A stretch of 52,500 nucleotides of DNA from Prorocentrum cordatum (lineage: Eukaryota; Sar; Dinophyceae; Prorocentrales; Prorocentraceae): assembly GCA_963575745.1 (NCBI GenBank), contig CAUYUJ010003889.1, positions 1 through 52,500 on the forward strand, in the 5' to 3' direction. The notes beneath the pieces were generated by a model, which made no database searches, had not been told where the DNA came from, and saw only the letters and a program-made list of their open reading frames with translations. Of the stretch, positions 22,708 to 34,758 are shown one piece after another. Position numbers and translations under genes: made by a program. How positions within the stretch are numbered: the stretch's first letter is position 1; every line of letters begins with the position of its first letter.

Positions 22708-23037
22708 ATGACGACCGCGCGGTTCTGCGCGTTGCTGTTCGCTGTCTGGCTCATGACGGCGAGCCTGCTTGCCGACGTCACATGTTTAGCGACTCCGGAC
22801 CTCGCTGGCAGTGCCCGGGAACAGGCACCGCCGCGCGCGTCGACGCGCTCGTGCGCCACACTGTCCGTGCGAAGGTGCTGTTACGACGCAGCACAGACAC
22901 TGCGCAGGCGCGCGTTGGGCAACGCGGCGCCGCTCCCCAGTCACCGCTCCCAATTGGCGGCCACAACACCAAACCGCTGTCGGCGAGAAACCACTCCAGG
23001 GGCTGACGTGGGAGCGACGAGTGTAGAAAAAATGTAG
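22708..23037 (+). CDS. Possible short secreted protein, unrecognised
   Basis: A 109-codon frame starting MTTARFCALLFAVWLMTASL, which has the charge and hydrophobic core of a signal peptide, followed by Cys/Arg-rich sequence. It is antisense to the 3' part of the degraded minus-strand gene at 22778-24839, which makes coincidence likely. Low confidence. Confidence 0.18.
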   Translation: MTTARFCALLFAVWLMTASLLADVTCLATPDLAGSAREQAPPRASTRSCATLSVRRCCYDAAQTLRRRALGNAAPLPSHRSQLAATTPNRCRRETTPGADVGATSVEKM

Positions 23038-24839
23038 GATGACCTGCAAGCCTCCAAGGTCCGGCACAGCTGCGAATTTCAGCTGCACTGGCGTGCCAGA
23101 CTCTGCCAGCCCCTTCTTCACGAGAGGGCGGTCGTCGGCCTGCGTTGACCGGGATCGCGCCCACTGTCTCCTGGCTGCCAGCAACCTCGAAGGTCACCAT
23201 CGGCATGAAGTCCTTAACGGCGTTGATCATGACGGGCGCCATGGACTATACATCGCCCACTTTCGGCGTGATCAGCTCAGGAATGCGCCAGACGTCGCGC
23301 ACTGAGCAGTGCACGTGGGTCAGCTTATTGTTATAGGCGCTTTTCGCCATGAGACTGGAAATCCAGGCGCAGGCGTCGGCCGCGGTGGCCTCCGCGAGGC
23401 TGGGAGGCGGCGAGCGGCCAGACCTTGCCCGCCAGCTCGTTCATCATGTCCTCGCTGTGGTATCACAAGGAGTAGAACGTCGATATGGCGATGCAGTTGG
23501 AGGGTCCGGCCATGTAGCTCGCTATGCGGATGCCACTGGTGGACTCATCGAGTGCGCAAACCGCGCGCGGGCGCTCGACGGGCTCGGTGAACTGGCAGTC
23601 GGCCGTCGGCGGCTGGGAGTCGAAGACCTCGAGCGGCGCGTGGATCGACCCGTCGGGGCCCACGCTCACCAGCTCCTCCTTCATCTGGCGGCGCCCCACG
23701 TGGCCCATCATGCCGTAGTCCTGCGCGAGGCCCCTGGCGATCCCCGACGCCTCTCCGAAGCCTTACGTCCTCGCCACGAAGGGGTTCGTCCGGACGCGAC
23801 CCTCGAAGTCGCGACCCCGCATCGCGTCGGCCCCGAATGCTGCGAGCACCACCACTTGCCACTGGCACTGGTCACGGCGTTCGCGCTGGTCAGGCGCCGC
23901 TGCGCATTCGCGCCGCCGCCGCGGGCGCCCGGCTCGACGACGAGAAGGCACGAGGAGGTGCGAGGACAAGACGCGGCGCAGAGCGCGGGCGTCGATTCCA
24001 GCGAGTCTAACGACTCATTCACGATGGGCATCTCCAGTCGCGGCCATCGCCGCGACGTAGTCCAGCGACAGCTCGTGCCCAGCGCGGCGCGCCTCGGGGA
24101 GCTCCTCCACGAACGCGGGGGTCTTATCCTTCACGATGTCGACCTCATGCACTTCTGACCCATTCTGCTGCATACAGCGGCGCCCCGGGCCGTTGATGAG
24201 CCAGCCGCCCCCCCCTGGCAGAGCAGCCGCGCACGATGCGGCACGCCGCCTGCGGCCCAAGCCGCCACGCCGAGCACTCGGGCAGCTCCAGCTCCTGGTA
24301 GGTCTGCCCCACGTTTGTCTCGGCGCGCCCGAGGTGGCCGGCAGCGGCGGCGCCGTCACCGAAGAACTCCTCGAAAGCGTCGGACGTCCTCGGCGGACAC
24401 CGCGCGGTCGGACTGCCCTATGTCGCGGACGGCTGCGCTGCTTCATATCCTGCCCGGCACGGCAGTACACGGGACAGCGTTCAGCACGAAGACCACAGCG
24501 AGGGCGATGATCACAATGACGACACGTCGGCATCCACGGCGAGGCGACGGGGCAGGGCGCATGACTGCTCATGCAGGAAGCCTCGTGACTCGGGCCCAGG
24601 CCGCCCTTCGGGGCGATTCCAGCGCCCCGGAACTTCCTCGGCGAGGTGGCGACGGGATGAGCGTAGGAGGCCACCTGGAGGTTAGGCAGCTCCTCGACGT
24701 ACAAAGGGGCCCCCTTGGCCACGACGGCGTTGTTGCCCCCTGGCGGTCTCCCGAATTTTGGCGACCTGTCCTCAAACGTTGTGTTCCGCGCGCGAGGGCG
24801 CCCGCGCGCGCGCGGATGCATGCCTGGTCGCCCAGGCAC
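22778..24839 (-). pseudogene. Degraded unknown gene, at least three frames
   Basis: Read on the minus strand, protein-like pieces succeed one another but need frame changes and stop skipping: APLYVEELPNLQVASYAHP near 24.7 kb, AETNVGQTYQELELPECSAW near 24.3 kb, a frame change at a G7 run near 24220 into DIVKDKTPAFVEELPEARR, then MKEELVSVGPDGSIHAPLEV, RIASYMAGPSNCIAISTFYS, a TGA at 23463-23465, EDMMNELAGKVW, a frame change, AYNNKLTHVHCSVRDVWRIP, a TAG at 23246-23248 and VKDFMPMVTFEVAGS. GC at third positions is high in this direction, and the long plus-strand frame 23349-24158 is its codon-aligned shadow. MKEELVSVGP faintly recalls papain-family cathepsins, but the catalytic motifs are not visible, so no function is claimed. 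Confidence 0.42.
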
Positions 24840-27066
24840 TCAGGGCCGCGCTGCGCGGGGGCACTCGGCCAAGGGGGGGGCGGCGGTTGCGCAATGAGTC
24901 GCGCCGTGCGCATGAGACGCACGAGCCTGGTCTCGCGGTTCGCGATCGTAGGGGCATAACTGTCGGCACGCGCGAGTCGTCAAGGGGCCAGGCCTAAGCT
25001 CGCAAGCGGTAGATCGGCGCGCGAACCAGGCTGAGCCACTGCAAGAAGGATGCATCATATACGGACTGGCACACGACGTCGGAATGCTCGATGACGAGGA
25101 CGACGGCATGCAATGCACGCAATGTCACAATCACGACGCAACACATTGTCACGAAATTCGCTGCTACGCTAGCCGATAGCTCCAGCATGCCAATCCAAAT
25201 CCATCACTTAGGTGTCGTAATGTGGCCCACCTTCCCAGCCCAGGCGGCGCATGACCGCGGTTGCGTTGGGGGCGCGCATTGGGCTGAGTGCGCGCACGGA
25301 GATCGGCGCACAAGTGGTGCTTCGCGCGCACGCACCCGCGCGCTGCACGGTTGCGCTCTAGAGCGCAGGAGCCATGGCGGCAACGTTGCCAGGATGACGG
25401 CGCGAATTGGCGGCGCAGGTGGACGCAGCTGAACTCGGCGAGGTCACGGCTCGCAGACGGCACCTGGAAGGCGGCGCTGGCACCGTAGCCGGCTCACCTG
25501 GGCCTCCTGCAGCACCAAGAAGAGAGCGCTGAAGCATGGGACAGCGCGCACGACACCCGGCACCAACAAGCTTCGTCTATGGCGTTGGTCAGCGCTCGGC
25601 CTTCTTGAGCTCATGACAAGAAAACTCAAAGTAAGAAGCCATTTATCGTTGGGATTGCGTGGGCCCCCACCCGTACTAATGTGTCGTCCCCATGAGTGGC
25701 CTAGCACTGGCGTTAAACGCATGCAAATGTGCATGTGGACAGCCGCGCGTGCGTTTGCGCGCGAGTTGCCGCGCGCCTGGCTGTCCAGGCTAAGCATGGC
25801 CGCGCGCGCGGGACGCAATGGCATGTCTCAGAGCCTCCGCGCTGGTGCTTTTCAGCAGGCAGGTAAAAGCATGGACCTGGACAGGCGCTGCCTGCTGGTA
25901 AGACCACGTTGGCGCTGTGCTGTTTCCTGGGGGCGACGTTTTGATTTTGGAAAATGCACATCGGAATCTTGGCTGAAGAACGCCACGCCAGTGCGTCCGA
26001 CGCCCTCTCAGAACCGCGAGATGCGAAAATCGAGCCGCTTTAATTGTCCCCGCCGCGTGGCCGATAGTTCTTGGGAGGGGCACTACCTCGGACTCGTCTG
26101 GAGCGGAGGCGGGGCGCCCCCGTGGCGACGACCGCGCCAACGTCAACAATCACGTAGATCGCGTCTCCCACAGTCTCGAGGACGGCGGTGCGAACCGGGT
26201 GAATTCAGCGTAGTCAGAGCCGAAATCATGGCTGTAGTAACGTTGTCGCAGTCGACGATGTGGTCGTCGTCGTTGTTGCGTCAGCTGTAGTCGGCTGGGT
26301 CGTCGACGTTGTTGTGGCAGCAGCTGCGGTCCAGTCGCACGGCCCGCACACGGGCGCGCAGTGGCGCTCGGCGTGAGCATGGTTGCATGACAAGGCCGCG
26401 CATAGGCAATGCGCCAACGCGGCATGATCTGGCAGGCCGTCGCGGCGATGCAAGTTCCTGGCCTGGCCTGGACGCTGGCGCGCTGTCGACGGCCGCGAGA
26501 CCGGCGCAGGCGCGCGCGCGCCCTGTCGTCGCAGGGGCGCGCGCCCCCGCACTGCGCTGCGCCATATGGGGAGGCGCAGAGTCGCGCAGGCGCGCGCGCG
26601 CCACGCTTCGGCGCGTGCGTGGCCACGCCTTGACGGCGCAGCCATGCAGCGCGCGTTTCGCGGCCTCGTGGCTGGATGCGACGCCGTTGCGCGACGCGGC
26701 CGCGCAGCGGAGCTGCGGCGTCGCGGCGCTCGAGGGAGCGCGCCGCAAACGCGCTGCACAGCCTTAGAGCAGCCACACAACGTCGCGGCGCGCACAAGGG
26801 CGCCCCACAAACGCGCCGCACAGCTATACGCCAGGCCACGCTGCTCGGAAGGGCGCCGGCGAGACCCAACACTTTGCCCACGGCTGCAATGGACAGTAGG
26901 GTCTGCTGGTCGGCACACGCTGTGGCCGACCAGCGCAGCGGCAGCGCCGCGCGCGCGCGAGCCGGGATAGCAGCCGACGGGCGCGCGGGCTCCTGTTCGA
27001 GCACTGGTGGAACACGTCGTGGTTGTGGTCGTCGCGCGGTGGATGGTTGGCGGCGCGCGGGGGGGG

Positions 27067-27068
<2 letters not shown>
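24840..27068. other. GC-rich region, nothing recognised
   Basis: Very GC-rich with CGCGCG tracts (26.3-26.9 kb). Several frames longer than 200 codons overlap on both strands at 26.1-27.0 kb, which shows they reflect base composition. I see no gene, RNA or ordered repeat. Confidence 0.5.
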
Positions 27069-27070
<2 letters not shown>

Positions 27071-27162
<92 letters not shown>

Positions 27163-27180
27163 ATCTCTCTCTCTCTCTCT
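27071..27180 (+). repeat. (CT)n microsatellite
   Basis: About 110 bp of CT dinucleotides with rare A or T interruptions, a homopyrimidine tract able to form triplex DNA. Ser/Leu and Arg/Glu frames across it are artefacts. Confidence 0.97.
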
Positions 27181-30100
27181 TTCCCGCTCTCCTATTTGCG
27201 TCGAATACGCCGACAAGGCGCGCGAGGTCGAGGGGGCCGCGCCATGCGCAGTGACAGCCCGCGCGTGCACTCTCAAACGCCACTCGAGGTACCCGGGAAT
27301 ACTGGTACTTCTGGAAAAAGTTACTACCAGAGTGTGGTCGGTGGCAATGGTGAACTGTCACGCAGGTAATCACGCGGCGATCACTGTTGAACAGAACGAT
27401 CTGGTGGATCCCTTGACAGACGCAGAAAAGAGCAAATCAAAGGTGTCGACGCGGTAGCACTTATTCACATGATCAAAATCTACTGGAAGCTGTCAAAACC
27501 CCACGTTGGATCACTTCAGGCATCTAGTTCTTTCGACCAGATAGCCTGCATCAGGCACTTGACCAGATACCAGCGGTGGATATCATCGATGCTGCTGGCC
27601 AAAGCCACGCGCATGATGGGCGTGCACATGGAGGTACATATCGCATGCTTTTCTGACCGATATCAGAAACCAGTCGTCGGCGGCACGCATGTCGCGAGAC
27701 TCGCTGTACATTCCAACTCGCGGGAACAAGTCTACACAACGCCAAACAACTCAACAATGGGATCGAGTAGTCACAGATCTACATAGCACCCGAGAAATGG
27801 GGGCGAACCGGTGTCCACGGGCGAATGGCGCGCCCCTCCTTGCTCACCATTGGTAGACTGGCGACGTTCAGAGGGTCGCGTGGGCATTGCGCCCAAACAA
27901 CCTCGGTCCTGCGCCGCTGCGGTCGAGCGAACCAGCGCTGCGCGCCAGGGCAGTCCTGCCCAGCAGTCATCAACGCTTGGCCTAGTCGCCCAACGTTGGC
28001 TGCTGATACAGCTGGGGCTGGCGAAGCTCAGCCCCGTGCGCGAGGATCGCACTTGGGCCAACAATCTCAAGATTGCGTCGGGCTTTGCGTCTCGTTGACC
28101 GCGCATGCTCGGGCGCGCGCGCGCGCACCAGCGCCGAGCCAACGCGATCTCACATTCGCGCGTCCACTGAGTGAGCAGACACTTGTCTGGGGCGTCGGCC
28201 GCGTCGCGAAGGGCGAACCGGCACGCCGCGCGTTCAGGCAGCGCGGCGCTCGCAGGTGCGCAGCGGCGCCGGTGGCCTGGCGAGAGCGCGCACGCCGTGG
28301 AAGCGTTTCGGTTGATGGCTCTGGTTCAACCTTGCATGCCCCGCTTGGTTTACAAAGACACGCGAAAGTCCCTCATGTCGCACCGCAAATTGCAACCACT
28401 TGCCATCGTCGATGCTACGCTCGTTGTCGCGGTAGCTTTCGCGGTGCTCATCCGCGTCGCCAGCGCGCCGTCGATAAGAACGTCGCGATGGCACGCGATG
28501 CGCGGCGCCAGTGGTAGTTGCAAGACTCTTCGGAGAAGTCCCCCTTCATGACTTGGTTACATATGCCGAGGCCGCGCCGCGCGAAGGCAGACCCCTGCGG
28601 TGGAGTAGCCAGCGGTGGCAGCCCTCCAGCGGGCGCGTGGGAAACCTGTGCTGGGCGGCAGCACGGGCCCATTTGTCGCGAGGTCGCCCGTAGCGGTCCC
28701 CAGGCAGAGCCTGCCAGAGGCCTGCGCCGATCGGAGGCGCAAGCCAAGCGGCAGCGTGGCCGCTGATAGTGGCCCCCAGGCAGGACGCGCCAGAACTCGT
28801 GCCCAACGACGCCACGCGCCCTGTTGCGGCGGAGCAGCCAGGCGAGGCGCGCTGGACACCTGGCGCGCACCCTAGACGCGGCCTGACTGACGCAGGCCAC
28901 GAGCGACCGGCGCGCCGATGCGGGCGCAACAAACTTACTCCCAGTCGACGGCACGGGACTGCAGAAGATCGCACTTAGAGCTTGCGCGAGCATGCAGTGT
29001 AGGAAGCAGCCCTTTGGCAGCTGGATGCCCGTGCGCTCGCGGGGCCAAGGAGCGCGCAGGGTCTTCGTCGAGGGCGTCTGGATAGCTCGACGAAGGAAGA
29101 CAATCGTCATGCATGTGATTGCAGACTTGCGCTTCACACAACAGCAGTACTTGCATTGGCGTCAAAAGTACCAACGCCCACTGAAGAGATACCGTGGATT
29201 GCCACTTTGCCATGCTCACAATGTGTCCAAGTTCGTTATTTATCCCAAGTGCGTCGTTGTTTCTCTGTTGACCAAACGCGAATCACTGCCCGAGTTCCCA
29301 CCCAGCGATATTGGCCTTTGCCCCGCTGACCCTGCCAGACCTTCAAACTCAGGCAAAGTAGGTCGGCAACGCCGCAGGCAATGCGATCATCGCGCACTGA
29401 TGCGGCAGGATTGTTTCAAGCGCAACACAGAACAACCCCTTGCCAGCGCGCATTGAATATCCGATGCGCGGGATCGGATGACACATTACTCAGCGAATAC
29501 CATCGCAACACATGGCAGAGCCAGCTACCCGCAGACTTGAGGCGGCGCTCAGCAAGGCGACCCGCGCTCCACGACCAGCATCTGAGGCGCGCGGCAGGTC
29601 GAAGGGCGATCACCCCGGCGGCCCCTTACCCCATTCGCCCCGCGGTCGGCGCCACATCCACAGTCCGGCGCGGGGGAACGAGATGTTGCCCCGCGCGGAC
29701 TCGCGCAATGCTCCAACCGGAAGCGCGCGCATCTTCGCGTCGGCGACGCGCGCGGTCATCTCGGCACTGAACTCGACGGGCCGTCGCCCTCGTCTCCGGC
29801 CTGATGCTGGGAAGGAAGGGAGGAGGAGAAGAGGTTATGCGGTCGTACTCCCTGCGAGAGAACAGGCCGCCGCGCTAGCGCGCGCGCATGGCAGACGCAC
29901 CCCGGCCATCCCACACTGCAGGCGGCGGCGTGACCGCTGCACCTTCGGCGCGCCACCTGCGGCGCGGCCAAGGACGTCAAGCGCCGCGGGTCGCGCGGGG
30001 CGCGGCGCGGCGCGCCATGGAATGCACCGCCGCGCGCGCGCGCACCCACGGCGAATCGCAGCCTCCGCGCGCCGGCGCGGCACGCCAGACGCACGCGCAA

Positions 30101-30851
30101 AAGCGGCCCTGCCGGGCGGCCCCGTCGGCTGCATCGCGCCGGCGGCGCCGATGAAGATGGAGACATCGACATGCGAGAGGCCCGTTGACAGGGCGCGCAA
30201 CGCGTTGTTGCTGTTCTCTGCTGGCAGTCGATCCTGGGCATGCTGTTGCAGTAGACGCAAGCATGCCATCGCTGCGGCTGCGCGAGTCTTGCCACCTGAG
30301 TGGCCTGGCTTGCATCTGGACACGCAGGCCGCAGATGCGCGTTCTCCTGTCCGGCGGCCAGGAAGCGCCCTCGGCCGCCGCGCGCGCCGGTCGGCGCACC
30401 AAGCCCACGGGGATCGCGCTGACAATGGACGGTAGTTGCTATTTGAGCAGCAAGCGCTCTGCGCTTGACTGGCGCGGCGCTGCGCCTCGCCTTTTGACCT
30501 CGGCGTCTACAGGTGGCACCCACGGCCGCTGGCGGGCGTCGGTCGCTGCAAAAGTGGGCGCCCGGCCGGCGGCTGCTTCCGCGGGAGGCGCCAGGATGAA
30601 AGAAGTGGTTAAGAAGTGGGAGCAGGGGAACTGCGCGGGTCTGAGGACTGCGCGGCGGGTCTGAGGACTGCGCGGCGGCACTGCCTCGCTCTTCCTTCGC
30701 ATTGTGGTTGTCCTCGCACGCATCCTCCTTTCGCCCTCCACTTCCTGACTGTTCTCCTGGTCCTCGCCCCGGCCTAGCGTCGCCCCTCTCGCCCTCGGGT
30801 TTGACGCGTCCCCCGCGGCCTCGGACCCCCGCGCCCCCCTCGTCCTCCAGC
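27181..30851. other. GC-rich region, nothing recognised
   Basis: Contains many overlapping frames (for example 27811-28098 plus and 28448-29137 minus) but no domain I recognise and no ordered repeat. The 503-codon minus frame at 29756-31267 has a biased Arg/Ala/Pro composition typical of random GC-rich DNA. Confidence 0.45.
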
Positions 30852-31694
30852 CTATCCAACGGCAGCCGGCGCTCCGCGGTCAGCGGCACGGCGGGGCCAG
30901 AGACCGAGCGGGCAGTGGACCCTCGGAAGGGCATGCCGAACGCGGCGCGAAGCCACGGGCGCAGACGCGCCAGTGCGCACGCGCATCTTGGCCACGCAGA
31001 GCCGCGCGCAAACGCGCGCACCGGCCCTGCCGCAGGGCGCCGCGGCCCGGCGCACGGCCCCCCTCTGCGCGCCCGTCTGCCGGCGCGGCAGAGAGGTCGC
31101 GCTCGCAGAACCGCGGATAGCGAGGGCGGAGAAGAAGGCCGAGTAGAACACGGCGCACTGCACGAGGGCGAAGACGACAAAGAGGAAGCAGGAACTGAGA
31201 ACACCATGTAAGACACGACGGAGATAGACACGTAGACCGACGACGACGCGGTCGGGATGGTCAGCAAACATACACCATATCAGCCTAAACAGAAGATGGA
31301 CGTGACAGATGACTCCACGCAGTACGACTGAACGCGCGCGCCCTGAAACACATCGGCGAAAATCAGAGGACTTGGCGGCCCGTCGGAAAGGAGGCGGAGA
31401 GCTCTGCGGAGCTCGACCCCGGGTCGCCAGGCGCCGATGCAGGCGCGAACCGCAAGCGGCGCGGGCCGACAAGGCGCGCCCTCGACGAGGGGCGCCAAGC
31501 CGTTGAGTCGGCTGGCGAGACCTCGGCGGCGGCACCCCCCCGCCCAACGGCGGTCCAACAGGCGACAATGCGCTGGAAAAGTCACGCGCCAGACTCGCAG
31601 CAGGCTGCACGCTGAGGGTAGATCGCGCCAAGCGGCGAACGCACAGCTGGGAGGCGGCGCGCAGCGAGGTTGCACTGCCCGCAACGGCTGACAC
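30852..31694 (-). CDS. Possible membrane-protein fragment, unrecognised
   Basis: A 280-codon minus frame containing one clear hydrophobic helix-like run (SSCFLFVVFALVQCAVFYSA) preceded by VVVGLRVYLRRVLHG. The rest is Arg/Ala-rich and less convincing. It could be one exon of a membrane protein with the true ends hidden by introns. There is no family assignment. Confidence 0.2.
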   Translation of the reverse strand: MSAVAGSATSLRAASQLCVRRLARSTLSVQPAASLARDFSSALSPVGPPLGGGVPPPRSRQPTQRLGAPRRGRALSARAACGSRLHRRLATRGRAPQSSPPPFRRAAKSSDFRRCVSGRARSVVLRGVICHVHLLFRLIWCMFADHPDRVVVGLRVYLRRVLHGVLSSCFLFVVFALVQCAVFYSAFFSALAIRGSASATSLPRRQTGAQRGAVRRAAAPCGRAGARVCARLCVAKMRVRTGASAPVASRRVRHALPRVHCPLGLWPRRAADRGAPAAVG

Positions 31695-33752
31695 ACGCCT
31701 TAACTGTTCCTATTCACGGAGGCGGTGATGTGGCTGAGTCGGTGGATTGAGGTAGAGATAAGGGAAAAAGGCTTGCAATCTTCGACGAGCGCATTCCACT
31801 ACTCGCATAGTAACTACTCGCAGATGGCCTGGGTCCCCCGCGGGGGCTCCGCGGCAAATTACATTCAAGCAGACATGTGTTCTTTCTGACGTTTGCGAGT
31901 AGGCACTTTGCGAGTAGTGGAACGCGCTCGGTGCATTTGCAGACGTGCACGCGGGCTAAAACCGCACGCCGTCTGGCCCAGCCCGCGTTTGGTCATAGCG
32001 GCCGGGGGGGCCAGCATCGACGCCTGCGGGCACTCTGGGGGTGTAGCTGGGGAAAAGCTTGGCCAGACGCATTTGCACGCGTAGCTCAGCGGGCACGCCT
32101 CTGCCTTTGCGCGCGCCCCGGCACGCGGATGAGCAGACTGAGGCCCGGCGTGCGCTGCAAGGCGCGAAGGCGCGCGCGGGCGCGGCGCGCCGCGGGCGCT
32201 GGCGCCGCCAGGCAAGGAACACGGCCCGGCTCACGCGTCACGGCGCGTAAGAGCACCAAGACATAACGCACCGCGCTCGCGCCGCTGCATCGCCGGGCAT
32301 GGGAAATAATGCCCCGGGCGCGCAGAGCAGCACACGGGCGCGCGCGGGCAGCGCGCACCGCCAGGCCTGCACCGCCGCGCGCCGGCAACGCGCAGGCGCG
32401 CCCCCCACCGGCGAATCCTGAACAGTAGGACAGCGGCCACTGAAGGGGCAACCGCACACGACTCTCTGTCCAAAGCTGCAGCGGCAGAGGGCGCACAGAC
32501 AGCCGCGCAGCCGCGCGCCTGAACCGAATTGCACAGCACACGGCGCGAGCATGATCTTGGGGCCGATGGCGCAAGAAACGCGACAGCGCGCCCGGAGCCG
32601 CACACCCCGCGCATCGCGCGCCCGATGTCCAGGGCGCCCCGCGCGCGCTGGAGCGCGGGGCGCCAGGTCCCGCCACCGAGTGAATGGCACAGCTCTGCCC
32701 CGATCGCCCGTTAATCGCACTCGACATTGCTACCCTGCTGAGTATGCGAACGGGCGGCGCGCCGGCGGCGAGGCTGACAGGCGGTCGCGGCCAGGGCCCC
32801 ACGCGGCGCAGCGCGTCGCCTGGGCCACTTCAAAGGGAAGGGCGTGCGACAGGGCCTCCGGGCTGCGCGCGGCACGACATCAGTCGGCGCCAGCGACATG
32901 CCTGGACGCCTCATCCTGGAGAGCGCCAGCGCTGGTGGCAACGAGGACCCCGTCGAAGTCCACGTCGACGACGAACCAAAAAAGACGGAGCCCTGCAGCT
33001 CGGAATTACTGAACTGGTCGAAGAGACTGATAAAATGAAGCACCCAAATGAGCAATGGTCGTGGCGTAGCCGACGCACAGGCTGACTCTGGACGCAGCGC
33101 ACGCAGCCCTCGCTGGATGCGCGCTTGCCTGGCTGCGGCACACAGTTGGGGCAAGAACATGCATCGGCGACACCAGTTGTGCGAAGGGTGGCTCGCTGCC
33201 CCCGAGCGCCAACATGGGGGCCCTCCTCGATAAGACTCCACCACGATGCGCGCGGCGGAAGCGCCTTTGGGCCCGGGCCTGCGCTGGGACGAACGCCACG
33301 TTGAAGCAGGCGGCAGCCGAAGTAGCGCTGTCGCCCTCGACCGGTGCCAAGCGCGGTGAGATACGTATATTAACGGCCAGTGCCCCACTCGAGTGATGCG
33401 ACGCGCTCGCAAGGACAGCCAGCACTGCCGCACACATCACGAGGCACGGCACTAGCCCATGGAGGATCCTCACAAACATGCCCGACGCGAAGCTGCGGTA
33501 GGTGCCTGCGGAATGCGATAGGTCGGAGGTCGCTCCGCACCGCGGTAACGCCAGCAGCTGTTGTTGCCTTGCGCAGCTGGACTCTCACACGTCTCCTACG
33601 GCATACGGCGCCTGTCGTCATCGTTGCCTATGAGCGTCCAACGCGAAGTACCAGACGGTTTGCAGAACAGCCGTAAGCGCAGGCTGTTCGGGGAACGGAG
33701 GGTGACGTCATTGAAAAGGTTTGGGGGAAAGCGAATGTCCGCCCACATCGCC
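31695..33752. other. GC-rich region, nothing recognised
   Basis: No frame with convincing protein features. A TAGCTCAGCGGG string at 32082-32093 resembles a tRNA A box but has no partner B box. Confidence 0.45.
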
Positions 33753-34719
33753 CTATAAGCAGTCCCGTGGATCCCGAGCTGGGGCCGCCCCCAGCGAAAG
33801 GTAAGAAGCATGGCGGCAATGGTGACATGAGAGATAGTAGAGCGATGGTCCGTTTGCTCTGACGACAGGAACAGGCACGCGGGCCCGCTGTGAGCAATAC
33901 GGCAGCGAACCCCTCCTATTCGAGTGAGCTTGTGGGCGAGCGCCAAATGTGGAGGACCCCAGTCGGGTGGCACCCCGTCCTTGGGGAGCGAACTGCCCCA
34001 GTGGATCTGCAGGAGACCGAAGAGTTCTTCGTTGCCCCACTCCGTGAATCCATGGTTGTCCTGGCGGCCGGGGTGCCAGCGGGTAGCCCACGCGACGAAG
34101 TGTGGTAAAACTTGGTCCGCCAGGCCTGTGCCTGTCAACGGTGACCCTGAGCGCGCTGCCATCATGCTTCGTGTGGGTCCATTCATACCCGGTGTACAAT
34201 TCCAGCTCCGGATGTAGCATCGCTGGTCCAGCGTCTGGGAGCCCAGCAGACTATGGGTATCCTTCCTCGACAATCGTTGTCTCGACCCCCGCGAAGGGCA
34301 CAATTTCTTCCCCCAGCGCGTGTTTCACGAAGGGGAGCTGAACGGTCCAGAACGGTCCAGAGCCTGGTTGGGGCAGGTGGCAATGAAGGGCGAGCTGCGC
34401 TGGCTGAGGTCCAGGCCACATGGAGTAGGTTGACTCACATGTCTTTGTAGCCTGGCGCGGCGCTCCGCGTCCGAAACGCGAGGTTGGCCAGAGGGCGATG
34501 GTGGGCGTCGAAATGGTGTCCTTCGGGGATGGCGGAGGACGGGGACAGCTGCCCGTAGATGTCGGTGAGAAAGTACTGCAGCAGCCGCTGGCCTGGGTAC
34601 TTCGGGACCACGCGCCTGCCCCCATTCCCCCTGGCGTACTCAAGAAGGTAGTCGACGTGAGCCAGCCCTGGGGCAAGAACGAAGGACGCAGTCCCCGAGC
34701 TCGTCCTGCGCAAACTCAT
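33753..34719 (-). pseudogene. Degraded coding fragment, unrecognised
   Basis: Minus-strand protein-like sequence begins near 34719 (VDYLLEYARGNGGRRVVPK, YFLTDIYGQLSPSSAIPEGH), shifts frame near 34440, continues FVKHALGEEIVPFAGVETT, meets an in-frame TAG at 34251-34253 and resumes in the same frame with HPELELYTGYEWTHTKHDG. Its end passes into the 130-bp dispersed repeat at 33796-33925. One frameshift and one stop indicate a dead gene or retro-copy. The function is not recognised. Confidence 0.4.
33796..33925 (+). repeat. 130-bp dispersed repeat, copy 2
   Basis: Partner of 21211-21340, same orientation. Read on the minus strand both copies encode similar 40-residue peptides (LPYCSQRARVP shared). 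The changes are spread over all codon positions, so shared DNA ancestry explains the similarity without need for selection. Confidence 0.8.
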
Positions 34720-34758
34720 TGAACCTTACCGTGGTGGCCTGGGTGGCAATGGTCTGGG

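Noticed and set aside
23349-24158. Plus-strand open frame of 269 codons
   Set aside because: Codon-aligned antisense of the degraded minus-strand gene. It has the Arg/His/Leu-rich look of an antisense shadow of GC3-rich coding.
29756-31267. Minus-strand frame of 503 codons
   Set aside because: Arg/Ala/Pro/Ser-biased with no domain. It overlaps other long frames in the same GC-rich DNA, so composition explains it.
32082-32093. A-box-like TAGCTCAGCGGG
   Set aside because: No B box within 100 bp downstream.
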